From Sphingosinicella microcystinivorans (lineage in GTDB: Bacteria; Pseudomonadota; Alphaproteobacteria; Sphingomonadales; Sphingomonadaceae), in NCBI RefSeq assembly GCF_003634215.1, contig NZ_RBWX01000010.1:248001-312000 (forward strand): 64,000 bases of DNA, given 5' to 3'. Shown here one piece after another: positions 43,429 to 51,406 of the stretch. How positions within the stretch are numbered: position 1 is the stretch's first letter; every line of letters starts with the position of its first letter. A model generated the notes under the pieces. That model saw only the letters and a program-made list of their open reading frames with translations. It was not told where the DNA came from and did not search any database. The position numbers were made by a program, and so were the translations under genes.

Positions 43429-44549
43429 GATAGCAGCACCACCGGGCTCGATCCGTGCCACGAAAGCCAGACCTTGTCGTCCCACGTGAAATCTTCCTGA
43501 TCGTAGCGCGAGAGATTCGGACGGGAGACGCGGATAACGCGGCCCGAATCGAGCTTCACCTCGTAGATCGTGATGTCGCCGAGATAGGACATGCCGCGGA
43601 TCTGGCCGTGGGCAATGTTGTCGCCTTCCGGGCATTCGGGGGCGGAGGGCTTGCCCTTTGCTTCGGGGATCATGGCGATCTTTTCGGGGCGGAGCGCGAC
43701 GTGGATATTCGCGTCGTGGGGGCCGGTGACGCCGTGGTTCAAATAGATACGGCCGATCTCCGGGGAGTCGACGACAGCCCTGTCAGGCTCATCTACCACC
43801 AGTCGGCCGTCGAACAGGTTCACCGATCCGATGAAGTCCGCCACAAAGCGGTTCGTGGGAAATTCGTAGAGGTCGGACGGAGTAGCGAGCTGGGCGACGA
43901 GCCCCCTGTTGATGACGGCGATACGGCCCGCCATCGACAGCGCCTCGTCCTGATCGTGCGTCACCGTGACGAAGGTGATGCCGACCTGTTCCTGAAGATC
44001 GGCAAGCTCGAACTGCATCGCGGCACGGAGCTTCGCGTCGAGCGCGGAGAGCGGCTCGTCGAGCAGCAGCACCTTCGGGCGCATGACGAGCGAGCGTGCA
44101 AGCGCGACGCGCTGGCGCTGGCCGCCCGAAAGCTGATCGGGGCGGCGCGCGCCGAAGCCGTCGAGCTTCACGAGCGCAAGTGCTTCCTCGACGCGCGATT
44201 TAATCTCGGACGAGGGGACGCGCGCGATGCGCAGGCCGTAGCCGACATTCTCCGTCACCGTCATGTGAGGGAACACGGCGTAGGACTGAAACACCATGTT
44301 CACCGGGCGCTTGTTCGGCGGTACGTGCGCCATGTCCTGCCCGTCGATGATGATGCGGCCTTCGGTCGGCACTTCGAAGCCGGCGATCATCCTGAGCAGC
44401 GTGGTCTTGCCGCAGCCGGACGGGCCGAGCAGCACGAAGAACTCGCCGGGCATGATATCGAGCGAGACATTGTCCACCGCCGCCACCGCACCGAAGCGCT
44501 TGGTGATGTTCTGGATGCTGATGATGGGCTGTTTTGGTGCGGTCGCCAT
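43425..44549 (-). CDS. potG: Putrescine/spermidine ABC transporter ATPase
   Basis: A 374-residue ATPase of the PotA/PotG class that powers polyamine import. Walker A is GPSGCGKTTLLRM at about 43, the Q loop VFQSYAVFPHM, the signature LSGGQRQRVALARSL near 140, Walker B VLLLDEPLSALD and the switch His in VTHDQDEA. The C-terminal ~100 residues (HVALRPEKIAMIP onward) form the TOBE domain. It is the fourth gene of the potF-potH-potI-potG operon and starts five bases after potI. Spermidine (potA) versus putrescine (potG) preference is inferred from the neighbouring catabolic genes. Confidence 0.92.
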   Translation of the reverse strand: MATAPKQPIISIQNITKRFGAVAAVDNVSLDIMPGEFFVLLGPSGCGKTTLLRMIAGFEVPTEGRIIIDGQDMAHVPPNKRPVNMVFQSYAVFPHMTVTENVGYGLRIARVPSSEIKSRVEEALALVKLDGFGARRPDQLSGGQRQRVALARSLVMRPKVLLLDEPLSALDAKLRAAMQFELADLQEQVGITFVTVTHDQDEALSMAGRIAVINRGLVAQLATPSDLYEFPTNRFVADFIGSVNLFDGRLVVDEPDRAVVDSPEIGRIYLNHGVTGPHDANIHVALRPEKIAMIPEAKGKPSAPECPEGDNIAHGQIRGMSYLGDITIYEVKLDSGRVIRVSRPNLSRYDQEDFTWDDKVWLSWHGSSPVVLLS

Positions 44550-44554
44550 GGTGA

Positions 44555-45403
44555 TCAGTGGCCTTGCGGGGTTCCGCCCATCCGGCTTTGCACCTTCAGG
44601 GCTATGGTCGTGAGAATGACGGTGAGGGCGATGAGCAGCGCCGAGGCCGCATTCACCTCAGGCGTCACCGAGAAGCGAACCATCGAATAGACCTTCACAG
44701 GGAAGGTGATGGTGTTCGGGCCGCTGGTGAAGAAGGTGATGACGAAGTCGTCGAGGCTGAGCGTGAAGGCGAGCAGCGCGCCGGCAACGAGACCCGGCTT
44801 CATGTGCGGCAGCAGCACATCGCGGAACGCCTGCCATTCGGTAGCGCCGAGGTCTTTCGCGGCTTCCTCTTCCTCGCGGTTGAAGCTGGTGAGGCGCGAG
44901 CGCACCACCATCGTCACGAACGGAAAGCAGAAGGTGATGTGCGCGATGATGATAGCGCCGAGGCTGAAGGGCCACGGCAGGTCTGTGGGGAAACCGATCT
45001 TCGCGAAGAACACCAGCATCGCCACACCCATGCAGATTTCCGGCACGACGATCGGCAATGCCATCGCTCCTTCGGTCGCGGTCTTGCCGGGGAAGCGGAA
45101 GCGCCAGAGCATTACGGCGGCAAGCGCGCCGATGACGACGCTGACAATCGTGCTGATGAAGGCGATGGTGAGCGAGTTGCCCATCGCGATCATGAGCGAG
45201 TCGTTGTCGAGCGCCTTCTTGTAATAGTCGAGCGTGAAGCCGCGCCACACGATGTTGCGCTTGCTGTCGTTGAAGCTGAACGCGACGAGCGTGATGAGTG
45301 GCGCGTAGAGGAAGAACAGCACGAGACCGACCCACGCGCGCATCCACAGACGCTTCGTGTATTCGAGTGGGGCGAGCGGAACGCGCGGTTTGAAAAGGCT
45401 CAT
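44555..45403 (-). CDS. potI: Polyamine ABC transporter permease (PotI/PotC)
   Basis: A 282-residue inner-membrane permease with six predicted helices (GLVLFFLYAPLITLVAF, LTIAFISTIVSVVIGALAAVMLW and others). The EAA motif that docks the ATPase is EEEEAAKDLGATEWQAFRDVLLPHM. DDFVITFFTSGPNTITFPVKVYSMVR is typical of PotC/PotI. Its ATG overlaps the stop of the preceding permease gene as ATGA. It pairs with PotH to form the translocation pore. Confidence 0.92.
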   Translation of the reverse strand: MSLFKPRVPLAPLEYTKRLWMRAWVGLVLFFLYAPLITLVAFSFNDSKRNIVWRGFTLDYYKKALDNDSLMIAMGNSLTIAFISTIVSVVIGALAAVMLWRFRFPGKTATEGAMALPIVVPEICMGVAMLVFFAKIGFPTDLPWPFSLGAIIIAHITFCFPFVTMVVRSRLTSFNREEEEAAKDLGATEWQAFRDVLLPHMKPGLVAGALLAFTLSLDDFVITFFTSGPNTITFPVKVYSMVRFSVTPEVNAASALLIALTVILTTIALKVQSRMGGTPQGH

Positions 45404-46302
45404 TGGCGGCGCTCCGCCTGGCGCGATTTCATGGCCTGGAACGCGATGGCGATGAAGGTTGCGTACATCAGAAGGAAGGAGAGGGCCGCGCCGAACGGCC
45501 AGTCGTTGGCGCGCTTGAACTGACGCTCGATGACGTTGGCGATCATTTGGCTATCGGTGCCGCCGAGGAGGTCCGGGGTCAAATACGCGCCGAGCGCGGG
45601 CACGAACGTGATGATGATGCCCGAGATGATGCCCGGCGCGGCGAGCGGCGCGACGATGCTGAGCAGCGTGCGGAGGTGCCCGGCGCCAAGATCGAGGCTC
45701 GCTTCGATGAGCGACTTGTCGAGCCGGTCGAGCGCCGCGTAGAGCGGCAGCACCATGAAGGGCAGGTGAACGTAGACGAGGCCGAGCACGACCGCGAAAT
45801 TATTGTAGAGGAGCGGGAGCGGCTCGAATTGCCCGAGCGGCTGGAGACCGGCGAAGGTCATGAGGCCGCTCCAATTGTCCCACATCCAGCCGATGGTCTG
45901 GTTGGCGTAACCTTCCTTCCGCAGCACCGCCATCAGCGCATAGGTACGGATGAGGAGGTTCGTCCAGAACGGCAGCATGATCGCGAGCAGCAGCCACGGG
46001 CGCCATTTCGGGGTTGCGAAGACAATGGCAAGCGCGACCGGGAAACCGACGACGAGGCAGATGATTGTGGTGAGCGCGGCGACGCCGACCGATTTCACGA
46101 AAATGCCCAGATAGAGGGGTTCGAGCGCCCGCGCATAGTTCGCGAACGTGCCGCTGATATCGATTTCGGTGAGGCCGACGTTGGTGCCGAAACTGTAAAG
46201 CCAGACGAGGCCTAGGGGGACGATGAAAAACAGGACCAGCCAGAGGATGGGCGCGCTCGCGATGCTCGCGAACAGCGCCCGGTTCAGCTTCCAGTCCTGC
46301 AT
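45400..46302 (-). CDS. potH: Polyamine ABC transporter permease (PotH/PotB)
   Basis: A 300-residue permease with an N-terminal helix (APILWLVLFFIVPLGLVWLYSFG) and five more. LPFWTNLLIRTYALMAVLRKEG and the EAA loop IEASLDLGAGHLRTLLSIVAPLAAPG are typical of PotB/PotH. GAYLTPDLLGGTDSQMIANVI closes the conserved region. It sits between the binding protein (27-base gap) and PotI (four-base overlap). Confidence 0.92.
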   Translation of the reverse strand: MQDWKLNRALFASIASAPILWLVLFFIVPLGLVWLYSFGTNVGLTEIDISGTFANYARALEPLYLGIFVKSVGVAALTTIICLVVGFPVALAIVFATPKWRPWLLLAIMLPFWTNLLIRTYALMAVLRKEGYANQTIGWMWDNWSGLMTFAGLQPLGQFEPLPLLYNNFAVVLGLVYVHLPFMVLPLYAALDRLDKSLIEASLDLGAGHLRTLLSIVAPLAAPGIISGIIITFVPALGAYLTPDLLGGTDSQMIANVIERQFKRANDWPFGAALSFLLMYATFIAIAFQAMKSRQAERRQ

Positions 46303-46329
46303 CTCGCGCCCCCCTCGCGCTTCTATCCG

Positions 46330-47439
46330 CTAGGCCGCGCGAACGCGGGTGAAAGCTTCCTCGAAGATCGGCTGCATCTTGCCGTCATACGCAGCGTATT
46401 CGCACTTCGCGAGCGCTTCGGCAGGCGGGAAAATGACGGGGTTGTTCTTGTAATCGTCCGGCATCAGCGCCTTCGCCGCGTCATTCGGCGTTGGGTAGAG
46501 GATGTATTCGCTGATCTTCTTTCCGGCCTCGGCATCGAGCAGGTAGTTGATGAATGCATGCGCGTTCTGCGGATGCGGCGCGCCCTTGGGGATGCACAGC
46601 GTATCCGAATTGAGCTGACTGCCTTCCTTCGGAAGCACGAAGTCGATGTCGTCGTCCTCGGCCATGATCTGCGCGATGTCGCCGTTGTATTCGAGAACGA
46701 GATCGACCTCTCCCGACAGTAGAAGATCCTGGCCGTTGTCCTCGTGGAACGCCTTGATGTTCGGCTTCTGCTTGATGAGCATCGCTTCGATCTTCTGCAC
46801 CAGTTCCGGGGTGATCCCGTTCACTGAATGGCCGAGATACTTGGCGGAAAGGCGGAACATGTCGCCGGCTTCCGACAGCACGGCGATCCGGCCCTTGTAC
46901 TTGTCCGAATCGAACAGCCACTTCCAGCTGTCCGGCACGCCGTCCACCTTCGATTTGCGATAGCCGATGCCGAGCGTGAGCCATGTGTAGGGCATCGAGA
47001 ACTTGCGGCCCGGATCGTAGGCGACATCCTTGAAGTCGGCGCCGATGTTCTTGAAATTCGGAATCTTGGCGTGATCCAGCGGCATCAGCATGTCTGCCTG
47101 CACCATGCGCTCCACGAAGTCGTTCGAGGGCACGATGACGTCGAAGCCGGGGTTGCCCGCGCGCAGCTTCGCGAAGAGTTCGTCGTTGGTGGCGAAGAGG
47201 CTCATGTTGACCTCGATGCCCGACGTATCCTTGAAATCGTCGAGCGTGGTTTCGCCGATGTACGTGTCCCAGTTGTAGAAGTTGAGCTTGGCCTCTTCAC
47301 CGGTGGAGGACTTGGCGCCCTCCTTCTTCTCGCAACCGGCGAGCGCCCCGGTGAATGTGATGCCGATGGCAGCGGCGCCGAGCCCTTGCAGAAGCGAGCG
47401 GCGGCCGATGCGTTTGCGGATGCTGTCGAAGCTGTTCAT
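46330..47439 (-). CDS. potF: Polyamine-binding protein with Tat/lipoprotein signal (PotF/PotD)
   Basis: A 369-residue extracytoplasmic binding protein of the spermidine/putrescine family. The N-terminus combines a twin-arginine motif (GRRSLLQGLG) with a hydrophobic stretch and lipobox (GALAGC), so it may be exported folded and lipid-anchored. LNFYNWDTYIGETTLDDFKD, FDVIVPSNDFVERM and LEYNGDIAQIMAEDDDIDFV are PotD/PotF-typical. It leads the potF-potH-potI-potG operon. A LysR-type palindrome lies 173 bases upstream, in the region shared with the divergent LysR gene. Confidence 0.93.
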   Translation of the reverse strand: MNSFDSIRKRIGRRSLLQGLGAAAIGITFTGALAGCEKKEGAKSSTGEEAKLNFYNWDTYIGETTLDDFKDTSGIEVNMSLFATNDELFAKLRAGNPGFDVIVPSNDFVERMVQADMLMPLDHAKIPNFKNIGADFKDVAYDPGRKFSMPYTWLTLGIGYRKSKVDGVPDSWKWLFDSDKYKGRIAVLSEAGDMFRLSAKYLGHSVNGITPELVQKIEAMLIKQKPNIKAFHEDNGQDLLLSGEVDLVLEYNGDIAQIMAEDDDIDFVLPKEGSQLNSDTLCIPKGAPHPQNAHAFINYLLDAEAGKKISEYILYPTPNDAAKALMPDDYKNNPVIFPPAEALAKCEYAAYDGKMQPIFEEAFTRVRAA

Positions 47440-47611
47440 GGTCCCTGTCTCCCGTTCGTCGCCCGCCAGCGATCATCCCCGGACTTCAACGCTCTGACGG
47501 CGCTCGGCGGATGCTAACGCAGCCGCGCATGGCCGCAAGCCCCTCAGTCTCCCGAGGGTCATCAAAACCTTCTACCGCCATGCGTGCAAATGCATTATGC
47601 AAACCGTGAGG

Positions 47612-47628
47612 TATCGAAAAAATCGATG
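47612..47628. promoter_or_regulatory. Polyamine-regulon palindrome, potF/LysR copy
   Basis: TATCG-AAAAAAT-CGATG contains ATC-N9-GAT and matches the copies at 41651 and 55456 apart from one outer base. It overlaps the proposed LysR start codon (ATG at 47626), so binding there could block the regulator's own expression and also act on the divergent pot promoter. Confidence 0.6.
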
Positions 47629-48531
47629 GCAGAGATGAACATCACGTTCCGGCAGATCCGCTATTTCATAGCCGTTGCGGAGGCGCGCTCGGTATCCGGC
47701 GGGTCAAGCGCTGTCGGTATTTCGCAATCCGCGGTGACCGATGCGATCCGCACGCTGGAGGCGGAAACCGGCGTCATGTTGTTCCACCGCCACGCCAAGG
47801 GCGTGACGCTGACGCGCGAGGGGCACCAGTTCCTGCGCCACGCCCGATCGATCATCGATGCGATCGCCGACATGCAGGGCGGGGTCGGGCGCGAGCAGGA
47901 TCTGACCGCAGGCAGCGTGCGCGTGGGCGTCACGCCGGTCGTCACGGGTTATTTCCTCTCGGACCTGCTCTCGCGCTTCCGGCGGATGTTTCCGCGTATC
48001 GAGGTGCAACTTGTCGAGGAACGCCGCGACTACATCGAGCACCTGCTCATCAACGGCGAACTTGATCTTGCCGTGCTGATGGTGAGCAACCTCGAGGAAC
48101 GCAGCGCGATCGACCACGAGGTGCTGCTCCGCTCCGAATGCCGCGCATGGGTGGCACCATCGCACCCGCTCTCGGACGTGGACGGACTCAGCCTCGCCGA
48201 CCTTGAAAACGAACCGGTGATCGCGCTGACGCTCGACGAACTCGAAGGGTTGATCGACGGCATCTGGTCCAAGTTCGATCATCCGCCACGCGTCGCCTAT
48301 CGTACCTCCTCCATGGAAGGCGTGCGCAGCCTTGTGGGCACGGGGGCGGGGATCACCCTGCTTCCCGATCTCGTCTACCGGCCGTGGAGCCTGGAAGGCG
48401 ACAGGATCATCGCGAAGCGCACGCGCGAGAGCCTGCCCACCGTGGACATCGGCATCGCCTGGCGCCGCCTGACGCGGCACAGCGAGGCCGCGACGCTGTT
48501 CATGGAGACGGTGCACGAACACCGGCGGTAG
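47626..48531 (+). CDS. LysR-type transcriptional regulator
   Basis: A 301-residue LysR regulator. The N-terminal winged helix is clear: MNITFRQIRYFIAVAEARSV, SAVGISQSAVTDAIRTLEAE and LFHRHAKGVTLTREGHQFLRHAR. The C-terminal ~210 residues form the periplasmic-binding-like co-inducer domain (GSVRVGVTPVVTGYFLSDLL to MEGVRSLVGTGAGITLLPDL). ATGs at 47626 and 47635 are both possible starts and neither has a good ribosome binding site. It is divergent from the pot operon, and the palindrome at its own start recurs before two polyamine catabolic operons, so it is the most likely regulator of that set. The ligand may be a polyamine or an intermediate; this is inference. Confidence 0.9.
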   Translation: MAEMNITFRQIRYFIAVAEARSVSGGSSAVGISQSAVTDAIRTLEAETGVMLFHRHAKGVTLTREGHQFLRHARSIIDAIADMQGGVGREQDLTAGSVRVGVTPVVTGYFLSDLLSRFRRMFPRIEVQLVEERRDYIEHLLINGELDLAVLMVSNLEERSAIDHEVLLRSECRAWVAPSHPLSDVDGLSLADLENEPVIALTLDELEGLIDGIWSKFDHPPRVAYRTSSMEGVRSLVGTGAGITLLPDLVYRPWSLEGDRIIAKRTRESLPTVDIGIAWRRLTRHSEAATLFMETVHEHRR

Positions 48532-48533
48532 AT

Positions 48534-49208
48534 TCAGGAAGGCCGCTTCGCGATCCAGATGATGTGGCGGGCGCCGCGGCGTTCGCCGTTGGTGCGGACG
48601 ACGGTTTCTTCCACCTCGAAGTTCGCCTTGATGAGCCGGTTCTTGAATGCGTGGTCCGGCGCTGCGGACCAGACGGCAAGCACGCCGCCGGGGCGGAGCG
48701 CCTCGCGGGCGGCGATCAGGCCCTTTCGGCTGTAGAGTCGGTCGTTGTCCGGGTGGGTGAGGCCATCGGGGCCGTTGTCGACGTCGAGCAGGATCGCATC
48801 GTAATGTGATCGTACGTCACCGATCAGGTCCGCGACATCCTCCACGGCGACCGTGGCGCGGGGATCGTCGAGGCAGCCGTCGAAGATGTGCGCCATCGGC
48901 CCGCGCGCCCATGCCACGACCGACGGCACGAGCTCGGCGACTGTAACCGAGGCATCTGCCGGAAGTTTGGCGAGTGCGGCCCTCAGCGTGAAGCCCATGC
49001 CAAGGCCGCCGATCAGCATTCGCGGCTGCTGGCGCGGCAGGATCTTGCCGCACGACAAGCCCGCCAGCGATTCTTCTGAGCCTTTGAGACGGCTGTTCAT
49101 CAGCTCGTTTGCGCCGAGCATGATGGAGAACTCCGTGCCGCGCTGGATCAGACGAAGCTCGCCGCCACCGGGTATCTTCGCGGTGTCAATCAGGACGCGA
49201 GGAAGCAC
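48534..49208 (-). CDS. Spermidine-synthase-like methyltransferase-fold protein
   Basis: A 224-residue protein with the Rossmann core of the spermidine synthase family. MLIGGLGMGFTLRAALAKLP is the nucleotide-binding loop, VTVAELVPSVVAWARG the following acidic strand, and YDAILLDVDNGPDGLTH the DxxD-like segment. It lacks the N-terminal beta-barrel of true SpeE and is shorter, as in the SpeE-like proteins common in sphingomonads. The link with the neighbouring polyamine genes is suggestive, but aminopropyltransferase activity is unproven. It converges on the LysR gene, two bases apart. Confidence 0.75.
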   Translation of the reverse strand: MLPRVLIDTAKIPGGGELRLIQRGTEFSIMLGANELMNSRLKGSEESLAGLSCGKILPRQQPRMLIGGLGMGFTLRAALAKLPADASVTVAELVPSVVAWARGPMAHIFDGCLDDPRATVAVEDVADLIGDVRSHYDAILLDVDNGPDGLTHPDNDRLYSRKGLIAAREALRPGGVLAVWSAAPDHAFKNRLIKANFEVEETVVRTNGERRGARHIIWIAKRPS

Positions 49209-49218
49209 GCGTTGACGA

Positions 49219-49551
49219 TCAGCGCTTTACGCGCTGTTTCCGGGCGGCGTAGCGCGCATCGCGTGCGGCTTTCTTTTCAGCCTCGGTAAGAACGGGTGCT
49301 GCTGCGGCAGCAGTCAGTGCGGCTTCGCGCTTCTGCGCTTCCCGCTCGGCTTTGGCGGCTGCCTCGGCAGCGCGGCGCGCGGCGCGTTCTTCCGCCTCGG
49401 CGGCTTCGCGAGCAAGACGCGCGGCCTTGCGCTCTGCGAGCGCCGCCTCATCAACCGGAGGCTTGGCCTTCAACTTTTCGAGGGCTTTTTGTTTCGCCTG
49501 TTTAGCGAGGGCGGCGCGATCCTGGAAACTTGGAACCTTGAACGACGTCAT
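49219..49551 (-). CDS. DUF6481 family Lys/Ala-rich protein
   Basis: A 110-residue highly charged protein, probably one long helix (AALAERKAARLAREAAEAEERAA in overlapping runs, KREAALTAAAAAPVLTEAEKKAARDARYAARKQRVKR at the end). MTSFKVPSFQDRAALAKQAK is the family's opening. DUF6481 genes commonly lie just downstream of a cold-shock gene, as here, which suggests RNA-related function. The start is the ATG at 49551. A hairpin between it and cspA may reduce read-through. Confidence 0.8.
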   Translation of the reverse strand: MTSFKVPSFQDRAALAKQAKQKALEKLKAKPPVDEAALAERKAARLAREAAEAEERAARRAAEAAAKAEREAQKREAALTAAAAAPVLTEAEKKAARDARYAARKQRVKR

Positions 49552-49588
49552 ATTGGGTGAAGCTCTATCCACTGTTGGGTTGAACGAT

Positions 49589-49619
49589 CGGGCGGGCATC
49601 CGCTGGGGACACCCGCCCG
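49589..49619 (-). terminator. Hairpin between cspA and the DUF6481 gene
   Basis: CGGGCGGG and CCCGCCCG form a perfect 8-bp stem with a 15-base loop, nine bases after the cspA stop. It lacks a U tract, so it may be an attenuator or an RNA-stabilising structure. Confidence 0.55.
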
Positions 49620-49627
49620 AATACGCG

Positions 49628-49834
49628 TCAGGCGACCTGGAGGTTGACTGCCGAGGTCTTGCCGCGCTGGTCGGTTTCCAGCTCGTAAGAAACGCGCTGG
49701 TCCTTGTCGAGCGTGCGAAGCCCGGCCTTTTCGACTGCGGAGATATGGACAAACGCATCGTTTCCGCCCGTTTCCGGCGCGATGAAGCCATAACCCTTGT
49801 CTGCATTGAAGAATTTTACGGTTCCGGTGATCAT
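49628..49834 (-). CDS. cspA: Cold-shock domain protein
   Basis: A 68-residue single-stranded RNA/DNA-binding chaperone. RNP1 is KGYGFIAPE and RNP2 DAFVHISAV; MITGTVKFFNADKG opens the five-stranded barrel. The length is typical. It is followed by the DUF6481 gene. The 175-base stretch upstream may hold a long cold-shock leader, but no conserved cold box was identified. Confidence 0.95.
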   Translation of the reverse strand: MITGTVKFFNADKGYGFIAPETGGNDAFVHISAVEKAGLRTLDKDQRVSYELETDQRGKTSAVNLQVA

Positions 49835-50010
49835 ATGGGTATCCTTTGGCCCAATGTTTGACGGGAACGCATCAACAGCGATGCTTCCCGGCTTCTGTAA
49901 GGCTAGGCAGGGACAAAAGAGACCGAATCTCGGCCCGATATCCGTCGCTCGCGACGTCAGCGGGTGGAGCTATAACCCAAAATCAACGGAAGCGCAAAAC
50001 GTGCGCCTTT

Positions 50011-51402
50011 TCAGGCGTTGCGCAAGTACCAGTCGTAGTCGAGCTCTGTGACCTCGCCGTAGAAACGCGCCATCTCCGTACGCTTCACGATGGTGTAGTT
50101 CTTGACGAAGCGCTGCCCGAGATAATCGTTCATCAGCGGTGAGGCTTCGAAGGCGTCGTTTGCCGCGAACCAGTTGTTCGGAAGCTTCACGCCCGCGCTC
50201 GCCTCGTCCTCATAGCCGTTGCCGACGACGGCGGGGCCGGGGTCGATGCGGTTCGTGATGCCGTGGTGCATCGCGGCGAGGACGGTGGCAACGGCGAGGT
50301 AAGGGTTGGCGTCGGCGCCGCAGACCCGGTGCTCGACGTGGCGCGAGGCCGGGGAGCCGGCCGGGATGCGCAGCGAAACCGTGCGGTTGTTGACGCCCCA
50401 TGTTGGCGCGACCGGCGCGTAGCTGTTCGCCTTGAAGCGGCGGTAGCTGTTGGCATTCGGCGCGAAGATCGCCATCGATTCGCCGAGTGCGGCCTTCATG
50501 CCGCCGATGGCATGGCGCAGGATCGGCGCGCCTTCAGGGTCTTCGCTGGCAAAGGCATTGTTGCCGCTTTCATCCGCCATCGAGATATGGAGGTGCATCC
50601 CGTTGCCCGCCTCGTGCGCGAAGGGTTTTGCCATGAAGGTGGCTTCGAGGCCGTGCTTGACTGCCACGCCCTTCACGAGCCGCTTGTACATCACGGCGTC
50701 GTCGGTCGCGCGCAGCGCATCGGGCTTGTGGCGCAGCGTCAGTTCGAACTGGCCGGGTGCGTACTCGGAAATCGCGGATTCGAGGGGGATGTTCTGGGCA
50801 TCGCACGCCGCATAGAGATCGTCGAAGAACGGCTTGAAATCTTCGAGCTCGCGCAGGCCGTAGACCTGATTGTCGCCCGAGCGATGCGGTGTCAGCAGAC
50901 CCTTCGCGGGTGCGGGCTTGCCGCTGGAAAGGTCGAGCAGGAAGAATTCGAGCTCGACCGCGACGACCGGCGTAAGCCCATCCGCCGCCAGTCGATCGAT
51001 GACGCTGCCGAGAACGTGGCGCGGATCGAGATCGTTGGGTGTACCGTCGAGTTCATAGAAGCTGGTGAGGAACTGCCCCGCGTTTTCGCCGAGCCAGGGC
51101 GCGCGGACGAGCGTGCCGGGGATGGGCTTAACATAGCGGTCGGCGTCCCCGTCTTCCCAGACGAGGCCGGTTTCCTCTGTGTCGCGGCCCGTGATGTCGA
51201 CGACGACGGCCGAGCCGGGCAGGAAACGGCCCGATTCATAAACGGCGATCACCTCGTGCTGGCGCAGGCGCTTGCCGCGCGGAACGCCGCACATATTGGT
51301 GAAGATGATGTCGACAGCGTCGATATCGGGGTTGGCCGCGAAGAAAGCGTGTGCTTCCGAAACGTCGGCGATCTTGTTCGATGAGAGAGGCGGCTTGGTC
51401 AT
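50011..51402 (-). CDS. Glutamine-synthetase-family ligase (PuuA-like), copy 2
   Basis: A 463-residue GlnA-fold ATP-dependent ligase. The catalytic core shows VAVELEFFLLD, ISEYAPGQFELTLRHKPD, FMAKPFAHEAGNGMHLHISM, FAPNANSYRRFKANSYAP and GVNNRTVSLRIPAGSPASRHVEHRVCGADANPYL. The family includes gamma-glutamylputrescine synthetase PuuA; the neighbourhood supports a polyamine substrate and argues against ordinary glutamine synthetase, since the adenylylation Tyr motif is absent. It is a paralogue of the gene at 54027-55376 and the last gene of the operon; its start lies four bases after the aminotransferase stop. Confidence 0.88.
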   Translation of the reverse strand: MTKPPLSSNKIADVSEAHAFFAANPDIDAVDIIFTNMCGVPRGKRLRQHEVIAVYESGRFLPGSAVVVDITGRDTEETGLVWEDGDADRYVKPIPGTLVRAPWLGENAGQFLTSFYELDGTPNDLDPRHVLGSVIDRLAADGLTPVVAVELEFFLLDLSSGKPAPAKGLLTPHRSGDNQVYGLRELEDFKPFFDDLYAACDAQNIPLESAISEYAPGQFELTLRHKPDALRATDDAVMYKRLVKGVAVKHGLEATFMAKPFAHEAGNGMHLHISMADESGNNAFASEDPEGAPILRHAIGGMKAALGESMAIFAPNANSYRRFKANSYAPVAPTWGVNNRTVSLRIPAGSPASRHVEHRVCGADANPYLAVATVLAAMHHGITNRIDPGPAVVGNGYEDEASAGVKLPNNWFAANDAFEASPLMNDYLGQRFVKNYTIVKRTEMARFYGEVTELDYDWYLRNA

Positions 51403-51406
51403 GGGT

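Noticed and set aside
43455-44690. Plus-strand open frame of 411 codons opposite potG
   Set aside because: Shadow of the ABC ATPase, which shows all ATPase motifs on the minus strand.
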